Positions 16,864 through 30,077 are shown, counted from the stretch's first letter. The stretch: 64,000 nucleotides of DNA from Microbacteriaceae bacterium (GCA_009780695.1 WQZN01000008.1:50738-114737); one strand, 5' to 3'. The notes: generated from the letters alone by a model not told the origin. Numbers and translations are program-made.

Positions 16864-18363
16864 CTACTGCGCCGCGCGCTCCAGCACGAGCTCGCGCACG
16901 CGCGCGGCGTCGGCCTGGCCCTTCATGGCCTTCATGACCGCGCCGATCACGGCGCCGGCGGCCTGCACTTTGCCGTCCTTGATCTTTTCGAGCACGTCGG
17001 GCTGGGCCGCGAGCGCCTCGTCGATGGCCGCGATGAGCGCGCCGTCGTCGGAGACGACCTTGAGGCCGCGCTTCTCCACGACCTCGGCCGGCGAGCCCTC
17101 CCCCGCGACGACGCCCTCGAGCGCCTGGCGGGCGAGGCGGTCGGTGAGGTCGCCGCTCGCGACGAGAGCCGAGAGCTGCGCGACATCCGTCGGGGCCACC
17201 AGCGTGGCGACGCCGACGCCCTGGGCGTTGGCGATGCGGGTGAGCTCGCCCGTCCACCACTTGCGGGCATCCGCCGGGCTCGCGCCCGCCGCGACCGTCT
17301 GCTCGACGATGTCGAGCAGCTCGCCGTTGACGACGTCCTGGAACTCGAGCTTCGTGAAGCCCCATGCATCGCGCAGACGCGCGTTGCGCTCGGCCGGCGG
17401 CTCGGGCAGCGACGCGCGCAACTCCTCGACCCAGTCGCGGCTCGGGGCGACCGGCACGAGGTCGGGCTCGGGGAAGTAACGGTAGTCGTCGGCGTCCGAC
17501 TTGGGGCGGCCGGCGCTCGTCGTGCCGCTGTCCTCGTGCCAGTGGCGCGTCTCCTGCGTGATCGAGCCGCCCGCCTCGAGGATCGCGGCCTGACGCTGGA
17601 TCTCGTAGCGCACCGCACGCTCGACCGAGCGCAGTGAGTTGACGTTCTTGGTCTCGGTGCGGGTGCCGAGCTTGGTCTCGCCGCGGCGACGCAGCGACAC
17701 GTTCGCGTCGCAGCGGATGTTGCCCTCCTCCATGCGCGCGTTCGAGACGCCGAGCGCCCGGACGATGTCGCGCACGGCCGAGACATACGCGCGACCGATC
17801 TCGGGGGCATCCGCCTCGGCGCCCTCGATGATCTTCGTGACGATCTCGACGAGCGGCACGCCGCCGCGGTTGAAGTCGACGAGCGAGTAGTCGGCGCCCT
17901 GGATGCGGCCGGTGGCGCCGCCCATGTGCGTGAGCTTGCCGGCGTCCTCCTCCATGTGGGCGCGCTCGATGAGCACCGTGACCTCGCGGCCCGACTCGAG
18001 CTCGAGCGTGAGCGAGCCGTCGAAGGCGATCGGCTCGTCGTACTGCGAGGTCTGGAAGTTCTTCGAGGTGTCGGGGTAGAAGTAGTTCTTCCGCGCGAAG
18101 CGGCAGTTCTCCGCGATCTCGCAGCCGAGGGCGAGGCCGAGGCGGATGCTCGACTCGATCGCCTTCCTGTTCACCTGCGGCAGGCCGCCGGGCAGGCCGA
18201 GGCAGGTCGGGCACGTGTTCGTGTTGGCGCCCTCGCCGAAGGCGTTCGCGCAGCCGCAGAACATCTTCGTCTTGGTGTTCAGCTCGACGTGCACCTCGAA
18301 GCCGAGCACCGGCTCGAAGAGCTCGAGCGCCTTGTCGAAGTCGAGCAGCTTGTCCTTCGCCAT
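16864..18363 (-). CDS. gatB: Asp-tRNA(Asn)/Glu-tRNA(Gln) amidotransferase subunit B
   Basis: [23 protein letters not shown]...[13 protein letters not shown]. Confidence 0.95.
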   Translation of the reverse strand: MAKDKLLDFDKALELFEPVLGFEVHVELNTKTKMFCGCANAFGEGANTNTCPTCLGLPGGLPQVNRKAIESSIRLGLALGCEIAENCRFARKNYFYPDTSKNFQTSQYDEPIAFDGSLTLELESGREVTVLIERAHMEEDAGKLTHMGGATGRIQGADYSLVDFNRGGVPLVEIVTKIIEGAEADAPEIGRAYVSAVRDIVRALGVSNARMEEGNIRCDANVSLRRRGETKLGTRTETKNVNSLRSVERAVRYEIQRQAAILEAGGSITQETRHWHEDSGTTSAGRPKSDADDYRYFPEPDLVPVAPSRDWVEELRASLPEPPAERNARLRDAWGFTKLEFQDVVNGELLDIVEQTVAAGASPADARKWWTGELTRIANAQGVGVATLVAPTDVAQLSALVASGDLTDRLARQALEGVVAGEGSPAEVVEKRGLKVVSDDGALIAAIDEALAAQPDVLEKIKDGKVQAAGAVIGAVMKAMKGQADAARVRELVLERAAQ

Positions 18364-19889
18364 CAGCGGGTGACCTCCGTAAGTAGCGGTGCCTGGCTCA
18401 AGAGGCTGTGGCCCCAGGCATCCTCGAGCAGCGTTTCGATGGCGGCGCCGACCTCGTAGAGGCGCGCGTCCTGGTGGGCGGGTGCGAGGATCTGCAGGCC
18501 GGTGGGCAGGCCGTCTTCCGGCGCGAGGCCCATGGGGATGGACATGCCGGGGATGCCGGCGAGGTTCGCCGGGATCGTCGTCACGTCGTTCAGGTACATG
18601 GCGAGCGGGTCGTTCACGAGCGAGCCGAGCTCGAACGCGGTCGTCGGCGCCGCGGGGCTGATGACGACGTCGGCTTGCGCGAACGCTGTGGCGAAGTCCT
18701 GCTGGATCAGCGTGCGGACCTTCTGCGCACTGCCGTAGTAGGCGTCGTAGTAGCCCGCCGAGAGCGCGTAGGTGCCGAGGATGATGCGGCGCTTCACCTC
18801 GGCGCCGAAGCCGGCGTCGCGGGTGGCGCTCATGACGTGCTCGACGGTGACCGGGCCGGCCTCGGGCTTGACGCGCAGGCCGAAGCGCACGGAGTCCATG
18901 CGGGCGAGATTGCTGGATGCCTCGGCCGGCAGGATCAAGTAGTAGGCCGCGACCGCGTACTCGAAGCTCGGCGCCGCGACCTCGACGACCTCGGCACCCG
19001 CTGCGGTGAGCGCGGCCACGGTCTCGTCGAAGCGCTGCTTGACGCCGGCCTGGAAGCCGCCGCCCTCGCCCGAGAGCTCCTTGACGACGGCGACCTTGAG
19101 GCCTTTGAGGCCATCGCCTGCCGCACCGCGGCGCGCGGCATCCGCCATCGACGGCCACGCGTTGCCGAGCGACGTCGAGTCGAGCGGGTCGTGGCCGCCG
19201 ATCACGTCGTGCAGCAGCGCCGCGTCGAGCACGCTGCGGCTCACGGGGCCGACCTGGTCGAGCGAGCTCGCGAGGGCGATCGCGCCGTAGCGCGAGACGC
19301 CGCCGTAGGTCGGCTTGACGCCCACCGAGCCGGTGACGGCCGCGGGCTGGCGGATGCTCCCGCCGGTGTCCGAGCCGATCGCGAGCGGCGCCTCGAAGGC
19401 CGAGACGGCGGCCGAGGAACCGCCGCCGGAGCCGCCGGGCGTACGGCTCAGGTCCCACGGGTTGTGCGAGGGGCCGTAGGCCGAGTGCTCGGTCGACGAG
19501 CCCATGGCGAACTCGTCCATGTTGGTCTTGCCGAGCGGCACGAGGTCGGCGCCGCGCAGGCGCGCGACGACGGTCGCGTCGTACGGGGGCACCCAGCCCT
19601 CGAGGATCTTCGAGCCCGAGGTCGACGGCATGTCCTGCGTGGCGAGCACGTCCTTGATGGCGATCGGGACGCCGGCCAGCGCGCCGAGCGGCTCGCCGGC
19701 TGCGCGGCGCGCGTCGATCGCGGCGGCGGTCTCCAGCGCGTGCTCGCTGACGTGCAGGAAGGCGTGGACGTCGCCGTCGACCGCGGCGATGCGATCGAGG
19801 TGCGCCTGGGTGGCCTCGACACTCGACACCTCGCGGGCGGCGAGTCGGGATGCCAGTTCGGCGGCGGAGAGCTTGATCAGGTCAGACAT
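18363..19889 (-). CDS. gatA: Asp-tRNA(Asn)/Glu-tRNA(Gln) amidotransferase subunit A
   Basis: Amidase signature [32 protein letters not shown]. Confidence 0.95.
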   Translation of the reverse strand: MSDLIKLSAAELASRLAAREVSSVEATQAHLDRIAAVDGDVHAFLHVSEHALETAAAIDARRAAGEPLGALAGVPIAIKDVLATQDMPSTSGSKILEGWVPPYDATVVARLRGADLVPLGKTNMDEFAMGSSTEHSAYGPSHNPWDLSRTPGGSGGGSSAAVSAFEAPLAIGSDTGGSIRQPAAVTGSVGVKPTYGGVSRYGAIALASSLDQVGPVSRSVLDAALLHDVIGGHDPLDSTSLGNAWPSMADAARRGAAGDGLKGLKVAVVKELSGEGGGFQAGVKQRFDETVAALTAAGAEVVEVAAPSFEYAVAAYYLILPAEASSNLARMDSVRFGLRVKPEAGPVTVEHVMSATRDAGFGAEVKRRIILGTYALSAGYYDAYYGSAQKVRTLIQQDFATAFAQADVVISPAAPTTAFELGSLVNDPLAMYLNDVTTIPANLAGIPGMSIPMGLAPEDGLPTGLQILAPAHQDARLYEVGAAIETLLEDAWGHSLLSQAPLLTEVTR

Positions 19890-19893
19890 CCGC

Positions 19894-20193
19894 TTACTGC
19901 TCCTCGTCCAGGATGGCGGCGACCTTGAACCGGTCGCCCTCGCGCTCGGGGGCGCCCGACAGCGCCTGCTCCACAGTCAGCGACGGGCGCACCTCGTCGT
20001 CGCGGAACACGTTCTGCAGCGGGATCGGGTGGCTCGTGGCGACCACGTCCGGGGTGGCGACCTCGGACACCTTCGCGATGCTGTCGACGATCTTCGCCAG
20101 TTCACCGGTCAGGCTCTCGAGCTCGGCCTCGGACAGATCGATGCGGGCGAGACCCGCGAGGTGGCGCACCAGATCGGTGCTGATTTCAGACAT
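19894..20193 (-). CDS. gatC: Asp-tRNA(Asn)/Glu-tRNA(Gln) amidotransferase subunit C
   Basis: [34 protein letters not shown]; operon with gatA and gatB. Confidence 0.92.
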   Translation of the reverse strand: MSEISTDLVRHLAGLARIDLSEAELESLTGELAKIVDSIAKVSEVATPDVVATSHPIPLQNVFRDDEVRPSLTVEQALSGAPEREGDRFKVAAILDEEQ

Positions 20194-20326
20194 GCGGCTC
20201 CGTCGAATCATCGGGCGGGTTACTGCGCCCAGTCTATTTTGTGCGCAAAACGAAGTCCGAATCCCAGATCCGCGCCGTGCGGAGCGGCGCCCCGTGCCCG
20301 CCGCGCGCGTGCCCGATGATCGAGGC

Positions 20327-20929
20327 ATGCAGAGCAGTCGGCTCGAGGCGTTCAGCGACGGTGTGCTGGCGATCATCATCACGATCATGGTGCTCGAACT
20401 GAAGCTGCCGACCGACGGGCACTCGTTCGCGCAGCTGTGGCACGCTACCGGCGCCGGGCTGCTGACCTACCTGCTCACCTTCGTGTACGTCGGCATCTAC
20501 TGGTCGAACCACCACCATCTCTTCCAGGTGGTGCGCCGCGTCGACGGGCGCGTGCTCTGGGCGAACCTGCACCTGCTGTTCTGGCTCTCGCTCTTCCCGC
20601 TGACGCAGCGCTGGCTCGACGAGTCGTCGATCGCCCGCGATCCGACCGTCGTCTACGGCGTCAACCTGCTGGCCGCCGCGGTCGCCTACTTCCTGCTTCA
20701 GCAGGCGATCTTCCGCACACCGACGGGCAGCGAGCTGCGCGAGGCGCTCGGCCGTGACCTCAAGGGCAAGCTCTCGCCCGTGTTGTACCTCGCCGGCATC
20801 GCGCTCGCCTTCGTGGCGCCGTGGGCCGGCCTGGTGCCCGCCGTCGTCGTCGCGCTGGTCTGGCTCGTGCCCGACCGCCGGGTGGAGCGCTACGTGCAAC
20901 GGCTGCCGGGAGAAGAGCCGCCGAAATGA
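20327..20929 (+). CDS. TMEM175/DUF1211 family integral membrane protein
   Basis: RLEAFSDGVLAIIITIMVLELKLP...YVGIYWSNHHHLFQ. Confidence 0.88.
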   Translation: MQSSRLEAFSDGVLAIIITIMVLELKLPTDGHSFAQLWHATGAGLLTYLLTFVYVGIYWSNHHHLFQVVRRVDGRVLWANLHLLFWLSLFPLTQRWLDESSIARDPTVVYGVNLLAAAVAYFLLQQAIFRTPTGSELREALGRDLKGKLSPVLYLAGIALAFVAPWAGLVPAVVVALVWLVPDRRVERYVQRLPGEEPPK

Positions 20930-21351
20930 AGCTGACTCAGGCGGAGGCACGATCGCGGCTGGGTACCGCGCGGGTCGCCCGGCTGGCGACCCTGAGTGGC
21001 GGCGGCGCCCCGCACCTGGTGCCGATCACATTCGCGCTCGACGGCGACGATCTCTACACCGCGGTCGACCACAAGCCGAAGACGACCAGGCGGCTGCGCC
21101 GGCTCGACGACATCGCGGCGGATCCGCGCGTCGCGGTGCTCGCCGATCAGTACCGCGAGGACTGGGACGCGCTCTGGTGGGTCCGCGTCGAGGGACGGGC
21201 GACGGTGATCACGGATGCCGGTGCGATGCGGCGCCCCGTCGACGCCCTCGTCGAGCGTTATGAGCAATATCGCGCGCAGCGCCCGCTCGGCCCGGTCATC
21301 GCGATCCGGATCGAGCGCTGGACAGGGTGGGCGGCTTCGGCGTTCAGGTGA
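20926..21351 (+). CDS. PPOX-class F420-dependent oxidoreductase-like protein
   Basis: ARLATLSGGGAPHLVPITFALDGDDLYTAVDHKPKTTRRLRR; ATGA overlap with preceding gene. Confidence 0.82.
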   Translation: MKLTQAEARSRLGTARVARLATLSGGGAPHLVPITFALDGDDLYTAVDHKPKTTRRLRRLDDIAADPRVAVLADQYREDWDALWWVRVEGRATVITDAGAMRRPVDALVERYEQYRAQRPLGPVIAIRIERWTGWAASAFR

Positions 21352-21369
21352 TCGGCGCGGCTTCTCGAC

Positions 21370-23739
<2,370 letters not shown>

Positions 23740-23906
23740 CTAGCGAGAGCCGCCGACATCCCGTCCCGGCTTCTCGGCCCCGGTGACGAACCGCCCGAAC
23801 GCACAGCTCGCGTGTCTTCGGGTTCGCGCCAGCCGCCGACCGCAACCCATACGCACCGCTCGCGTGCGTCTCGGCCGCGCGCGCATCGGGCCGCATCGCG
23901 AGCGGC

Positions 23907-24644
23907 CTACGTCGCGTCCCAGAGGGCGCGGTAGTAGGCGATGCGCTGCTCGTCGCGTGCGACGCCGTAGGTGTCGAAGAACAACGGCTCCCATCCGTCG
24001 CCGTAGTTCCAGCCGAGGCTCATCGAGGCGACGGCGAGGTCGGCCCAGCGGTCGGCGGCGCCGACGCGGCCGGCATCGACGATGGCGGCGAAGCGGCCGG
24101 ATGCCCCGATGAGGGTGTTCGGCGAGCACGGGTCGCCGTGGCACACCACGAGCCGATCGATCGGCGGCGCCTCGCGCAGGGCATCCGGCACGACCCTGCC
24201 GTTCTCCGCGGCGGTCGCGACCCGCGCGTCGACGGACCACGTGAACGGGCAGGATGCCGCGTCCAGTGTCTCGTGCAGCAGCCGCAGCCCCGACGCGATG
24301 GCGCGCACGGCGGTCTCGGGCTCCGCCTTCCAGGGCGCGGCCACGGCCGAGAGCCCGTCGAGCGCCGCCGTCGCGAGCCACTCGCCGCGCTCGTCGCCGC
24401 CGAAGCCGACCACGCGCGGCGCGGGGAATCGACCCTGCAGCCACCCGAGCCGTTCGCGCTCGGCGGCGAGCGACTCGATCGAGCCGGCCGGGTCCCACTT
24501 GAGGAACACCGGGCCGCTCGCGGCGTCGACGCGGTAGGTGAGACCGCCGACCTCGTTGGCCCACGCCAGTTCGAGCGGCGCGCCCGCTGCGAACTCGAGC
24601 ACGGCCTCGGGGACGGCCGGAAGGCCCGCCAGCGCCCTGCTCAC
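23907..24644 (-). CDS. Aminoglycoside 3'-phosphotransferase-like kinase
   Basis: VVCHGDPCSPNTLI and AIVDAGRVGAADRWADLAVA motifs. Confidence 0.8.
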   Translation of the reverse strand: MSRALAGLPAVPEAVLEFAAGAPLELAWANEVGGLTYRVDAASGPVFLKWDPAGSIESLAAERERLGWLQGRFPAPRVVGFGGDERGEWLATAALDGLSAVAAPWKAEPETAVRAIASGLRLLHETLDAASCPFTWSVDARVATAAENGRVVPDALREAPPIDRLVVCHGDPCSPNTLIGASGRFAAIVDAGRVGAADRWADLAVASMSLGWNYGDGWEPLFFDTYGVARDEQRIAYYRALWDAT

Positions 24645-24651
24645 GCCGCGC

Positions 24652-25758
24652 CTACGCCGAGACCGGCACAGCGCTGACCGTGCGGTCGATCGTGGTCTGC
24701 CCGAGCACGCGCGTGCCGACGTAGACGACCGCGGTCTGGCCCGGCGCGACGCCGTTCAGCGGGGCCTCGGGGGTTATCACGAGCTCACCGTCGCGCACGA
24801 CGGCGATGGCGGGAACGGGGTTGGCGTGCGCGCGGATCTGCACCTCGCACGCGAACGGCGTCTGAGGCTCGGACGGCGCGCGGCCCGCCCAGGTGAAGCG
24901 CGCGCCGGCGATCTCGGCGATGTCGAGCGCCTCCTTCGGGCCGACCACGACGGTGTTGGTGGCGGGCTTCACCTCGAGCACGAAGCGCGGGCGCCCGTCC
25001 GCGGCGGGCACGGTCAGGTTCAGGCCGCGCCGCTGGCCCACGGTGTAGCCGTGCGCACCCTGGTGCGACCCGACGACGTCGCCCGAACGGTCGACGATGT
25101 CGCCATTGGAGATGCCGACGTGCTCGCCGAGCCAGCCGCGGGTGTCGCCGTCGGGGATGAAGCAGATGTCGTGCGAGTCGGGCTTCGACGCGACCGAGAA
25201 GCCGCGGGCCTCGGCCTCGGCGCGCACCTCGGCCTTCGACGGCGTCGCGCCGAGCGGGAACATCGCGTGCTCGAGCTGCTCGGCCGTGAGCACGCCGAGC
25301 ACATAGCTCTGGTCCTTGGCCCAGGCGGCGGCGCGGTGCAGTTCCCTGTTCCCGGCCGCGTCGGTCAGAACCGTGGCGTAGTGGCCCGTGACGACCGCGT
25401 CGAAGCCGAGGGCGAGCGCCTTCTCGAGCAGCGCGGCGAACTTGATGCGCTCGTTGCAGCGCATGCACGGGTTGGGGGTGCGGCCGGCCTGGTACTCGGC
25501 GACGAAGTCGTCGACGACGTCGGCCTTGAACCGCTCGGAGAAGTCCCAGACGTAGAACGGGATGCCGATCAGGTCGGCGACGCGCCGGGCATCCATCGCG
25601 TCCTCGATGGTGCAGCAGCCGCGCGACCCCGTGCGCAGCGTGCCGGGCATGCGCGACAGGGCGAGATGCACGCCTACGACGTCGTGGCCGGCCTCCTTCG
25701 CGCGCGCGGCGGCGACGGCCGAGTCGACCCCACCGCTCATCGCCGCCAGAACACGCAT
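24652..25758 (-). CDS. mnmA: tRNA 2-thiouridine(34) synthase
   Basis: [30 protein letters not shown]...[14 protein letters not shown]...[19 protein letters not shown]6-ATG. Confidence 0.95.
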   Translation of the reverse strand: MRVLAAMSGGVDSAVAAARAKEAGHDVVGVHLALSRMPGTLRTGSRGCCTIEDAMDARRVADLIGIPFYVWDFSERFKADVVDDFVAEYQAGRTPNPCMRCNERIKFAALLEKALALGFDAVVTGHYATVLTDAAGNRELHRAAAWAKDQSYVLGVLTAEQLEHAMFPLGATPSKAEVRAEAEARGFSVASKPDSHDICFIPDGDTRGWLGEHVGISNGDIVDRSGDVVGSHQGAHGYTVGQRRGLNLTVPAADGRPRFVLEVKPATNTVVVGPKEALDIAEIAGARFTWAGRAPSEPQTPFACEVQIRAHANPVPAIAVVRDGELVITPEAPLNGVAPGQTAVVYVGTRVLGQTTIDRTVSAVPVSA

Positions 25759-25767
25759 GCCCCCAGC

Positions 25768-26244
25768 CTACGTAAGGCTGCTGACAACCGCCTCGAACTG
25801 GTTCAGCATGAGCTGCTCCATGTCGTTGTGGTGCACGAAGTGCTGCGTGACGAACATGCGGGTGCCCGTGCCGACCGGCTCGAACTCGACCGTCGCGTGC
25901 AGGAACTCGCTGCCGACGACGTCGTCGGCCGTGCGGGTGCCGTCGGTGAACACGAGCCGGTGCTGGGGCTCGACGGCGATGAACTGCAGGAAGCCGAAGC
26001 GGTAGGCGGCGCGCGCCCCGCCCGCGTCCTCCGTGTCGCCGCCTCCATCGAGCCGGTAGAGCGAGCGGCAGCGCGCTGCGAGCACGTGGTGCTCGAAGTG
26101 CGCGGGGGTGTCCGCCGGGCCGTACCACCGCTCGAGCAGCTCGCGTTCGGCGAAGCCGCGCCACGCCACGGCGGGCGGCACGGCCAGTGAGCCGACCGAG
26201 ACGATCGTGCCGGTCAGGATGTCGGTGTCGGCCAGGATCGGCAT
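25768..26244 (-). CDS. SRPBCC/AHSA1-like domain protein
   Basis: AVAWRGFAERELLERWYGPADTP...MEQLMLNQFEAVVSSL. Confidence 0.75.
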   Translation of the reverse strand: MPILADTDILTGTIVSVGSLAVPPAVAWRGFAERELLERWYGPADTPAHFEHHVLAARCRSLYRLDGGGDTEDAGGARAAYRFGFLQFIAVEPQHRLVFTDGTRTADDVVGSEFLHATVEFEPVGTGTRMFVTQHFVHHNDMEQLMLNQFEAVVSSLT

Positions 26245-26324
26245 CGCACCCCTTTCTCGTTCCCGCGAATCTACCCTCGCTCGGGTCACGGGGCGCAAAC
26301 CCGCGACGGAGTATTTTCGCGAAT

Positions 26325-26855
26325 GTGACGACATCCGCACCGCAGGCCCGGACGGCGCAGAGGGCGAATCTCCGCATCGCGCAGCGGCCGTTCGACTTCG
26401 TCTTCCTGGTGGTCTTCGCCCTGTTCATCGTGACGAGCGTCATCAGCGACTCGGTCGAGGGGCTCGGCCTCGATCAGGTGGCCGACTCGCCGAACCTGCT
26501 CGTCCGCCTGAACTTCTGGTACGCGAGCAACTTCGACCCGCTGTACCAGTCGCACCCGCTCTGGCTGCGCTTCATCTCCGGCACCTCGGCGTTCGTCTAT
26601 ATCGTCTTCTACGTCGTGCTGCTGTTCGCGCTCGTGCGCGCCTGGAACTGGATCCAGCTGCCGTCCGTCATCTACGCGACGATGATCATCTCGCTCACCG
26701 GCATCCCGATCTTCGGCGTCGAGTTCTTCGGCCCGACGGGCCAGGCCACGCCCGACGCCGCCGTCTTCCTCGCCTTCAACCTGCCGTACATCGTCTTCCC
26801 GCTGCTCCTGCTGATCCGCATGCGGAAGCCGATGCCGTTCACCCGGCGGTGGTGA
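26325..26855 (+). CDS. EXPERA/TMEM97-like 4-TM membrane protein
   Basis: NFDPLYQSHPLWLRFIS...WNWIQLPSVIYATMIISLTGIPIFGVEFFG resembles FDP...PPW...KWIRTPAIIYSVHT...PIL of TMEM97-type proteins; TATTTT-N7-GTG. Confidence 0.6.
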   Translation: MTTSAPQARTAQRANLRIAQRPFDFVFLVVFALFIVTSVISDSVEGLGLDQVADSPNLLVRLNFWYASNFDPLYQSHPLWLRFISGTSAFVYIVFYVVLLFALVRAWNWIQLPSVIYATMIISLTGIPIFGVEFFGPTGQATPDAAVFLAFNLPYIVFPLLLLIRMRKPMPFTRRW

Positions 26856-28002
26856 GGCCGGCGCGGGCCGCCCTCTCGTAGGCGGCCGGCAGCGCGGCGA
26901 GGAACGCGTCGACGTCGGCCGCGGTCGTCGTGCGGCCGAGCGTGATGCGCAGGCACGAGGACGCCTCGGCCGGCGTGCGCCCCATCGCGAGCAGCACGTG
27001 CGACGGCTCGGGGATGCCGGCCTGGCACGCCGACCCCGTCGACACCGCGACGCCGGCCGCGTCGAGCAGGAACAGCAGCGAGTCGCCCTGCGCGCCGGGG
27101 AAGCTGAAGTGGGCGTTGGATGCCACGCGCCCGGCGCCCTCCGGGCCGGACAGCCGCGCCGCCGGCACGGTGGCCCGCACCCCCGCGATGAGCCGGTCGC
27201 GCAGCCCGGTGAGGCGCGCCCTCTCGGCCTCGAGGGCCGCGACCGAGGCCCGCGCGGCCGCCGCGAAGGACACGGCCGCCGCGACGTCCTGCGTGCCCGA
27301 GCGCACCCCCCGCTGCTGGCCGCCGCCGTGCTGCAGAGCCACCACGCGTGCCGTGCGCGAGAGCACGAGCGCCCCGATGCCGACGGGGCCGCCGATCTTG
27401 TGTGCCGAGACCGAGAGCGCGGCGGCGCCGAGCGAGCGGAAGTCGATCGGCACGTGGCCGTATGCGGCCACGGCGTCGAGGTGGAACGGCACGCCGGCCG
27501 CGGCGGCCGACGCGGCGAGAGCCGTGACCGGCTCGATCGCGCCGACCTCGTTGTTGACCCAGAGCGCGGAGGCGAGGGCCGCGGGGCCGGCGTCTGCGGC
27601 GAGCGCAGCGGCCCAGGCGTCCTCGTCGATCACGCCCTCGGCCGAGAGGCCGACCCACGACACCGTGGCGCCCTCATGGGCGACGAGCCACTCGACGGTG
27701 TCGAGGGTGGCGTGGTGCTCCCCCGCGGCGACGACGAGGCGCGCGGCATCCGACGCCCAGAACATGCCCTTGAGCGCGAGGTTGATCGCCTCGGTGCCGC
27801 CCGAGGTGAAGACGACTTCGATGGGGTCGCAGCCGAGCGTCTCGGCGATCGCCTCGCGCGCCTCCTCGAGGCGGCGGCGCGCCGCCTGGCCGGCCGCGTG
27901 GATCGACGACGGATTGCCGACCTCGCCCATGGCACGGGCATAGGCGTCGATCGCCTCCGGAAGCATCGGAGTGGTCGCCGCGTGATCCAGATAGACAACC
28001 AT
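26839..28002 (-). CDS. Cysteine desulfurase (NifS/IscS-like)
   Basis: VYLDHAATTPMLPEAIDAYARAMGEVGNPSSIHAAG...SVSAHKIGGPVGIGAL...VSTGSAC. Confidence 0.93.
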   Translation of the reverse strand: MVVYLDHAATTPMLPEAIDAYARAMGEVGNPSSIHAAGQAARRRLEEAREAIAETLGCDPIEVVFTSGGTEAINLALKGMFWASDAARLVVAAGEHHATLDTVEWLVAHEGATVSWVGLSAEGVIDEDAWAAALAADAGPAALASALWVNNEVGAIEPVTALAASAAAAGVPFHLDAVAAYGHVPIDFRSLGAAALSVSAHKIGGPVGIGALVLSRTARVVALQHGGGQQRGVRSGTQDVAAAVSFAAAARASVAALEAERARLTGLRDRLIAGVRATVPAARLSGPEGAGRVASNAHFSFPGAQGDSLLFLLDAAGVAVSTGSACQAGIPEPSHVLLAMGRTPAEASSCLRITLGRTTTAADVDAFLAALPAAYERAARAGLTTAG

Positions 28003-28022
28003 CGTTCACTACTGTAGGTCGC

Positions 28023-30077
28023 ATGGGCGACCCGGTTACCGGTGCACAGTTGGGCGTGGCACTCACCGAGCACGGTGGGACCCTGCGCGTCTGGAGCGAG
28101 AACGCGAGCGTCATCGAGCTCTGTGTGTTCGACCGTGCGGACTCCACCGCGGTCGTCGAGCGCGTCCTGCTGACGCGCGGCGCGGGCGACGTCTGGGAGG
28201 GCGCGTCGCAGCGCCTCGTCGTCGGAGCGCCCTATGCGATCCGCGTCGACGGGCCGGCCGGGCCGCGGCACGCCTTCGACCCGCACGACTACCTGCTCGA
28301 CCCGTACGCCAAGGGCGTCGTGCGGATGGGCGAGAACGAGTGGCGCGGGGTCGTGGTCGACGAGGCGTTCGACTGGGGCGGCTCGCGCAAGCCCGGCCAC
28401 AGCATCGACACGTCGGTCATCTACGAGATGCACGTGAAGGGCTTCTCGCAGCTGAACCCCGCGGTCCCCGAAGAGCTGCGCGGCACGTATGCCGGGCTCG
28501 CGCACCCCGCGTCGATCGAGTACCTGACGGGCCTCGGCGTGACCGCGGTCGAGCTGCTGCCCGTGCACCACTCGACCTCCGAGCCGCGCCTGACGCGGCT
28601 CGGCCTCACGAACTACTGGGGCTACAACACGGTCGGGTTCTTCGCGCCGCACGCGCCCTACGCCACGGCGGCCTCACGCCAGGCCGGCGCCGGGGCCGTG
28701 CTGAACGAGTTCAAGGGCATGGTCAGGCTGCTGCACGAGGCCGGGCTCGAGGTCTGGCTCGACGTGGTCTACAACCACACGAGCGAGCTCGGCGTCGGCG
28801 GGCCCCGCACGAGCTTCCGCGGCATCGACAACTCGGCGTACTACCGGCAGCTCGACGACGGCACCTACTACGACGTCACGGGCTGCGGCAACACGGTCGA
28901 CTTCGGCCAGGCGGTCGCGCGCGAGCTCGTGCGCGACTCGGTGCGTTACTGGGCGAACGACTGCCAGGTCGACGGCTTCCGCTTCGACCTCGCCGCGACG
29001 CTCGGCCGCGACGAGAACGGCGCGTTCACCCGCGACCACCCGCTGTTGAACGGCCTCGTCGACGACGAGCGGCTGCAGGGCGTCAAGCTGATCGCCGAGC
29101 CGTGGGATGTCGGCCTCGGCGGCTGGCAGACGGGCAACTTCCCGAGCGGCTGGAGCGAGTGGAACGACCGCTACCGCGACCGCATGCGCCAGTTCTGGCT
29201 GCGCGACATCGCGGACGCCCGGGCGAACGGCGTCGCGACGACCGGCATCGGGGGCTTCGCGACGCGCCTGGCGGGCTCGTCCAACACGTTCAGCGGCGAC
29301 CGCGGGCCGGTCGAGTCGATCAACTTCGTCACCGCGCACGACGGCTTCACCCTCGCCGACCTCGTCGCCTACGACACGAAGCACAACGTCGCCAACGGCG
29401 AGTTCAACCGCGACGGCACCGACAACAACCGCTCGTTCAACCACGGAGCGGAGGGGCCGACCGACGACGCCGACATCCGCTCGACCCGCCGCCGCGCCAT
29501 GCGCAACCTGCTCGGCACCCTGCTGCTCTCGGCCGGCGTGCCCATGCTCAACGCCGGCGACGAGTTCGCGCGCACCCAGCACGGCAACAACAACGCCTAC
29601 TGCCACGACAACGACCTGACGTGGCTGTCGTGGGAGCGCGACCAGGATGCCGCGAACCTGCAGGCCGTGACGGCCGAGCTCACGCGGCTGCGCCGAGAGA
29701 ACCCCGCGGTGCGCCCGGTGCGCTACGCGGTGCTCGGCGAGCACATCCCCGAGTCGAGCCAGATGGACTGGTACGACGCCGCGGGCGGCACGATGGACCT
29801 CGACGACTGGCAGTCCCCCGCCGCGCGCACCCTGCAGTACATCGCGTCGTCGACTCCCGAGTTCGAGGGCTTCAACCGCATCCTGCTCGTCGTGCACGGC
29901 CTCGAGACCGAGGTCGAGGTGACGCTGCCCCTGCACGAGGGCGTCGACGGCTACGAGCTGCTGTGGGCGAGCGACGACGAGTCGCCGAAGCCACACGGCG
30001 AGCGGTTCGCCCCCGGGGATGTCGTCAAGCTCGGCCCCACGTCGATGCAGTTCTTCGTCTGCGGCGGGCGCCCGTAG
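28023..30077 (+). CDS. glgX: Glycogen debranching enzyme
   Basis: YEMHVKGFSQLNPAVPEELRGTYAGLAHP...VDGFRFDLAATLGR...NFVTAHDGFTLADLV. Confidence 0.93.
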   Translation: MGDPVTGAQLGVALTEHGGTLRVWSENASVIELCVFDRADSTAVVERVLLTRGAGDVWEGASQRLVVGAPYAIRVDGPAGPRHAFDPHDYLLDPYAKGVVRMGENEWRGVVVDEAFDWGGSRKPGHSIDTSVIYEMHVKGFSQLNPAVPEELRGTYAGLAHPASIEYLTGLGVTAVELLPVHHSTSEPRLTRLGLTNYWGYNTVGFFAPHAPYATAASRQAGAGAVLNEFKGMVRLLHEAGLEVWLDVVYNHTSELGVGGPRTSFRGIDNSAYYRQLDDGTYYDVTGCGNTVDFGQAVARELVRDSVRYWANDCQVDGFRFDLAATLGRDENGAFTRDHPLLNGLVDDERLQGVKLIAEPWDVGLGGWQTGNFPSGWSEWNDRYRDRMRQFWLRDIADARANGVATTGIGGFATRLAGSSNTFSGDRGPVESINFVTAHDGFTLADLVAYDTKHNVANGEFNRDGTDNNRSFNHGAEGPTDDADIRSTRRRAMRNLLGTLLLSAGVPMLNAGDEFARTQHGNNNAYCHDNDLTWLSWERDQDAANLQAVTAELTRLRRENPAVRPVRYAVLGEHIPESSQMDWYDAAGGTMDLDDWQSPAARTLQYIASSTPEFEGFNRILLVVHGLETEVEVTLPLHEGVDGYELLWASDDESPKPHGERFAPGDVVKLGPTSMQFFVCGGRP

